Source: Cognatundibacterium griseum (lineage in GTDB: Bacteria; Pseudomonadota; Gammaproteobacteria; Burkholderiales; Burkholderiaceae_D). From it: 58,870 nt of DNA. The stretch lies in the NCBI RefSeq assembly GCF_014284195.1, contig NZ_JACOGC010000010.1:1-58870 (forward strand), given 5' to 3'. Below are positions 54,905-58,870 of the stretch, piece by piece. The notes under the pieces are model-generated. The model was not told the origin of the DNA, ran no database searches, and saw only the letters and a program-made list of their open reading frames with translations. Each line of letters starts with the position of its first letter. Position 1 is the first letter of the stretch. Both the position numbers and the translations under genes were made by a program.

Positions 54905-57400
54905 TCAGCTGGCAGAAGCTACCTCTTCCTGATGGCTGGCGATATATGCAGACATGAATTTCTCAAGTTCTGCTGCAGACAATGGTTTCGATAATAGATA
55001 CCCCTGGATCTGATCGCAACCGAAGGAGCGTAAAGTCTCCAGGACTTCACTCTCCTCCACCCCTTCTGCAATTGTCACCAGATTCAAGCCATGTGCCATT
55101 TGCACGATCGCCCGCACAATGGTGGCGTCATTTCCGTTCGTATTCAGCTCCCGCACAAACGATTGGTCAATTTTCAGTTTATCAATATTAAAACGCTTCA
55201 GATAAGAAAGGCTTGAATAGCCTGTGCCAAAATCATCAATAGATAGTTTGATACCCCGTGACTTCAGGCGTTTCACGCAAGCAAGCGCATGTTCTGCATT
55301 TTGTATCAGGATGGACTCAGTCAGCTCAAGTTCCAGCAAAGCAGGATCAAGCCCGGTTTCATCCAGTGCGGCGAATACAGATTGCTCTACATCACCGCGC
55401 CTGAATTGAACTCCGGACAAATTCACCGCCATCTGTATGCGATATCCAGCTATCTGGTTCCATATCATTGCCTGCTTGCAGGCTTCTCTCAGCACCCAGT
55501 CACCAATCGGAACAATCAGGCCGCTCTCTTCCGCAATTGGAATAAATTTTGCAGGGGAAACGATCCCCATTTCGGGATGATTCCATCTTATCAGCGCTTC
55601 CACGCCGACAATTTCTCCTGTATGCAGATCAAGCTGAGGCTGATAATGCAACACCAGTTCCTGACGTTCGATGGCATGCCTTAAGCCATTACGAAACGCC
55701 ATATAATTCGATGCATCTGCATTCATGTCATCATCAAAAAACCGGTATATGTTCCGCCCGGCGTCTTTGGCGCGATACATCGCGATATCCGCATTTTTTC
55801 TGAGGCTGTCAAAATTCTCGGCATCATCAGGAAAAATTGAAATCCCGACAGAAGCGGATGTGGTTAATTCCCGGTGATTTACGTAAAAAGGTTTTTGCAG
55901 ATTTTCAATAATCTTCTCAACCACCTGCACAACGTCTTCCGTTTTAGTCAGATCGGGAATCAGGATTAAAAACTCATCTCCGCCGATTCTGGCGACGCTA
56001 TCAATCTTACGCACACATTCTTCAAGACGTCTGGCCACGTCCTTCAGCATCGCATCGCCGATATCGTGCCCAGACGAATCATTAATTTTTTTAAAGTGGT
56101 CAAGATCCAAAAACAACAAGGCAAGTTTGACCTTTTTCGTGATTGCATACGATTTAAACTGTTCAAATCGATCCTGCAACATAATCCTGTTTGGAAGCGC
56201 CGTCAGCGGATCATGATATGCCAGAAATTCAATTTGCAGTTCAGACATTTTTCGCTTGGTGATATCACTGGTCACGCCACGATATCCGGAAAATTGGCCA
56301 TGCTCGTCGCAGACAGGGCTTGCGCTGGAGGATATCCAATAAATCTCGTTATTTTTCTCGATTTTGCAGATCAAATCCTTAAAAGATTCTCTCTGCGACG
56401 ACTTCATCCGGTAATCACTCCACTCAAAGTTCACAGGAATCAGCGCATCAATTTCCCACGGCCGGACCCTGATCAGAAATTGATAAAAAGCCGGAGAAAC
56501 CCCTTTTGAAATCTGACTGAAACGAAGCTGCTCATCCTGCTCCCAAAACCAGTCCGCCGATAATTCCGTTAACGCCCTGAATCTTTCTTCACTTTCACGA
56601 ATTTTTTGGTAGGGCTGCCTGATCGCAGAAACAAAGACACTCTGGTACAGAAGATAATAGGAAAGTACTTTATAAAAATGCCCGAAACTATTCAAAAAAT
56701 CAGAGGGTGCAAGGTAGTTAGAAAAAACCGCTTCACCTAAGGCCATGATCAAACATGACGTTGCAAATGCATTATTCCGCGCCGGTTCCCGCTGGTCTGC
56801 ACCCCAGATAAAGACTCCTGCCAGCAAAACATCGAATCCTAATAAGGTGTATTCATATGCCGACTTCAGTCCCGTCACGCCAGTACCTTTAACGTACAAA
56901 ACCGGCATATTGCTGATTTCAAAAGTTCCAAGCCAAAAAATCACGCCAGCACAGCCGCCTGCGAGCAGCAATCCAAGCCAGTTACTGATTTTGATTTTTA
57001 TCTGAAAAGCCAGCAATGCTAATGTCAGCAACACCAATGTCCGCCCGGCAAGCCAGAAAAAAATAGCGCGCTGAGTCGAATTTTCCGTGACCAGTTTCGG
57101 CATCCCATCATAGGTCAACGCATGCAACAGATCCACAACCGCCACCGTGCTGAAACCAATCAACAAAACAGCCGAGTCTGAATGCGCACGCATTTCATGC
57201 TCATACCAGGAAACAATTGCAATCAGAATCGCCACAATCACCGCAAATAATTCAAGCAGTAAATGCAATTGCAGCAAAGAGGAAGAGCGATCTTCGAAAA
57301 GATTAAAGGGAGGAAGTATGCGGACAATCAATAAGGAAATGAATAAAGGAATCAGAAGCCTGCTATTTTTTTTCCAATACTGTGCGAAATTAGTCTTCAT
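54905..57400 (-). CDS. MASE3-PAS-GGDEF-EAL c-di-GMP enzyme
   Basis: An 831-residue membrane protein: MASE3-like sensor with about eight membrane helices (1 to about 270), PAS domain (about 280-395), GGDEF domain (RIGGDEFLIL, about 400-570) and EAL domain (GVEALIRWNH, DDFGTGYSSLSYL, about 580-825). Both catalytic signatures are intact, so it could make and degrade c-di-GMP; which activity dominates is not clear from sequence. The ATG at 57400 is preferred over 57412 because GGGA lies six bases before it. Confidence 0.93.
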   Translation of the reverse strand: MKTNFAQYWKKNSRLLIPLFISLLIVRILPPFNLFEDRSSSLLQLHLLLELFAVIVAILIAIVSWYEHEMRAHSDSAVLLIGFSTVAVVDLLHALTYDGMPKLVTENSTQRAIFFWLAGRTLVLLTLALLAFQIKIKISNWLGLLLAGGCAGVIFWLGTFEISNMPVLYVKGTGVTGLKSAYEYTLLGFDVLLAGVFIWGADQREPARNNAFATSCLIMALGEAVFSNYLAPSDFLNSFGHFYKVLSYYLLYQSVFVSAIRQPYQKIRESEERFRALTELSADWFWEQDEQLRFSQISKGVSPAFYQFLIRVRPWEIDALIPVNFEWSDYRMKSSQRESFKDLICKIEKNNEIYWISSSASPVCDEHGQFSGYRGVTSDITKRKMSELQIEFLAYHDPLTALPNRIMLQDRFEQFKSYAITKKVKLALLFLDLDHFKKINDSSGHDIGDAMLKDVARRLEECVRKIDSVARIGGDEFLILIPDLTKTEDVVQVVEKIIENLQKPFYVNHRELTTSASVGISIFPDDAENFDSLRKNADIAMYRAKDAGRNIYRFFDDDMNADASNYMAFRNGLRHAIERQELVLHYQPQLDLHTGEIVGVEALIRWNHPEMGIVSPAKFIPIAEESGLIVPIGDWVLREACKQAMIWNQIAGYRIQMAVNLSGVQFRRGDVEQSVFAALDETGLDPALLELELTESILIQNAEHALACVKRLKSRGIKLSIDDFGTGYSSLSYLKRFNIDKLKIDQSFVRELNTNGNDATIVRAIVQMAHGLNLVTIAEGVEESEVLETLRSFGCDQIQGYLLSKPLSAAELEKFMSAYIASHQEEVASAS

Positions 57401-57826
57401 CCGCTGTCCCATTTTTATAAAAGCAGGAGTGATCGCAGCTTTACCCCAGCATGTTGTAGATGCAAGTCTTATTATGCAGGTATCAGCATGGATTTACAGC
57501 GGAAGTTGACTCGCTTAGTCAACTAATTGACATCGTGCGATCTTGCGAATAAGTTCGCCTCAAGACGCTATTTCATGATCACAACAGGGTCGTGGCATTG
57601 CCATCGGCCTACAAACGAATAAACCTGAGCAGGCAGGGCTTGCGGCCTCGCTCAAGAAGGGTGCAATGAATTTGATCCGGTCCACATGCCGTTGATGTGA
57701 AACTCAGGAGAGTTGCGCTTTCTCATAATGCAGGAAAAAGCGCAATATCATTTCTTATTCGATGCCCGGTTGAGATGATGACTGAAATCCAAAAATCGCG
57801 GTCAAACCAAGACTCCGCAAAACAGA
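57401..57826. other. Intergenic region with two hairpins
   Basis: No gene seen. GTTGACT...AGTCAAC (57505-57523) and TTGCGCTTT...AAAGCGCAA (57713-57745) are inverted repeats. The second lies about 80 bp past the stop of the GH114 gene on the minus strand and might be a terminator; the first may be an operator for the GGDEF-EAL gene. Confidence 0.35.
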
Positions 57827-58756
57827 TTACAGATCACAACTATAACGATACTTATCATCCAACATGAGCGGCAGCACGAGTGTATGAAACCGCCGTGCTG
57901 CCGCATCAGCGCAGAGTGTCTGACGCATAATGGGGTCGCTGCTATACACGGATGCATACTCGGCATTGAATACCGGTTTATTGTTATTAATAAAAATTTG
58001 ATAATTATCACACTCATTGAATTCGTGACATTGCTCATTAAGCGCAAAATCAAAATCACCGACCAGGTCGGAGAGTTGGTTGATATCATTCTTCAAGGCA
58101 ATTGCCAATCCCCGTTGGTGCGATTCATTGGCTAGAAACCGGTTGTAATCTAATTGAGTCGCTGCCGTTAAAGGAAAGCCGCTACGATTAACATAACCAT
58201 CGACATTATCTGGCTCGACGCCATTACACCCTTTGGCCACAGCAAGATCCAATCGTGCCTGCATCATCTGCCGCACATTGCTTGAGCGTGTATCTAACCA
58301 GCGCTCACCAGCCCATCCGGTAAGATTATTACCCATGTCCGCAGCTTGGAATTGAGAAAAATCAGACCGCCAATTTTCCGAACTGCCGGCAGAAAAATAA
58401 CACACCACTTTCTTACCCGCTGCCTGCAATGACTGAATTGTTGCCATTGGCGTATCGAATAAGTCAACGTCGTAAACTGACACGGCATACCCCGTATTAA
58501 CAGTACCTCTCAGTTGCCACTGCCAGGTATCGCTCAATACCGGATGCCAGCGAGGTGCAGACACTGAGGATGTGGTGCCTCCGTTACCGCCATTGCTGCC
58601 GGTAAGAGAATTACCACTCGCACTGACACTTCCTCCGCAGCCCGTAAGGAATATCGCTATGCAAAGAAAAAGTACCAAGAAAGAAAAATTCCGAACGGGG
58701 AAAAAATCTTTTTGACTCATCAATCGGAAATGGACTTGATCTGACAGCAAAACCAT
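57827..58756 (-). CDS. GH114-type glycoside hydrolase lipoprotein (polygalactosaminidase-like)
   Basis: A 309-residue protein with an extended N-terminus, a hydrophobic segment and the lipobox FLTGC (Cys about 40), a Ser/Gly-rich linker, then a GH114 domain: WQWQLRG, YDVDLFDT, VVCYFSAGSSENWR, CNGVEPDNVDGY and ALKNDINQL. Family members cleave alpha-1,4-linked galactosamine polymers. The ATG at 58756 is chosen because AGGAGG lies six bases upstream. It is outer-membrane attached or secreted by lipobox prediction. The substrate here is not shown; no pel genes are in this window. Confidence 0.85.
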   Translation of the reverse strand: MVLLSDQVHFRLMSQKDFFPVRNFSFLVLFLCIAIFLTGCGGSVSASGNSLTGSNGGNGGTTSSVSAPRWHPVLSDTWQWQLRGTVNTGYAVSVYDVDLFDTPMATIQSLQAAGKKVVCYFSAGSSENWRSDFSQFQAADMGNNLTGWAGERWLDTRSSNVRQMMQARLDLAVAKGCNGVEPDNVDGYVNRSGFPLTAATQLDYNRFLANESHQRGLAIALKNDINQLSDLVGDFDFALNEQCHEFNECDNYQIFINNNKPVFNAEYASVYSSDPIMRQTLCADAAARRFHTLVLPLMLDDKYRYSCDL

Positions 58757-58870
58757 TCTTGCCTCCTATAATGTTTCATCGCTTTCATGCCGATAACAGC
58801 AACCGAGCTGATTCGAATATCGGTCAGACTGATAATCACGCAGTTTAACTCAGGCTCTTTTAATGCCGGT
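58757..58870. other. Window edge upstream of GH114 gene
   Basis: Upstream region of the GH114 gene; presumably its promoter. Nothing else recognised before the window ends. Confidence 0.25.

Noticed and set aside
1..58870. CRISPR arrays, tRNA/rRNA genes, complete insertion sequences
   Set aside because: None seen by reading for regular repeats, cloverleaf-like segments or transposase motifs; small or divergent ones could still be missed.

Overview
The window reads as a chromosomal piece of a low-to-moderate-GC betaproteobacterium of the order Burkholderiales, most likely the Oxalobacteraceae side (Herminiimonas/Undibacterium/Glaciimonas-like). The evidence is the flhDC-motAB-che layout, the TilS-AccA-DnaQ block, the CcoI/CcoS pair and the general codon use. 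The genus is inference.

Layout. (1) Positions 1-5.6 kb are an accessory defence-type island on the + strand: a KfrA-like coiled-coil regulator, an 81-residue Ser/Lys-rich protein with a repeated SLAG motif, a Cap15-type two-TM/beta-domain CBASS effector, and a CD-NTase interrupted by one in-frame TGA. These are followed by a protein with an R-x4-H (HEPN-like) motif that overlaps a protein with a Cys-His-Asp pattern. (2) Positions 5.65-13.1 kb are visibly GC-richer and look imported. Three truncated genes (MBL hydrolase, IclR regulator, EamA transporter stub) abut each other, then comes an eight-gene minus-strand operon with a QseBC/PmrAB-like two-component system, cytochrome b561, two paralogous multi-TM proteins, a lipoprotein, a PAP2 phosphatase and a PepSY protein. 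(3) Positions 13.4-19.5 kb hold a VOC protein, a frameshifted secreted protein, small envelope proteins, a GNAT enzyme and an OprB-like porin. (4) Positions 20.2-25.2 kb hold a 1347-residue Pls/PosA-type single-module NRPS (A-T plus six membrane segments and three hexapeptide-like domains) with its own divergent Sfp-type phosphopantetheinyl transferase. Next to them is a 75-residue minus-strand gene behind a LexA-like box. (5) Positions 25.3-41.3 kb hold an ArnT-like glycosyltransferase, an EAL/HDOD protein and the complete flhDC-motAB-chemotaxis cluster, which includes a second CheZ-like protein and an inserted membrane methyltransferase.

(6) Positions 41.8-52.1 kb are housekeeping genes: dnaQ, tilS, accA, a TPR protein with an L,D-transpeptidase, two cyclophilins, lpxH, a LolD-like ATPase, tesA and mnmH. 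(7) Positions 52.1-58.9 kb hold ccoS, a ccoI split by one in-frame TAG behind an FNR/ANR-like site, a MASE3-PAS-GGDEF-EAL protein and a GH114 lipoprotein.

The strongest leads are the interrupted CBASS operon with its unusual repeat micro-protein, the HEPN/Cys-His-Asp gene pair beside it, the Pls-like homopoly-amino-acid synthetase with a predicted cationic substrate, and the SOS-boxed small gene. Three genes carry a single disabling change (TGA, +1 shift, TAG). Each could be real decay, recoding or a sequencing error. No tRNA, rRNA, CRISPR array or complete insertion sequence was seen.
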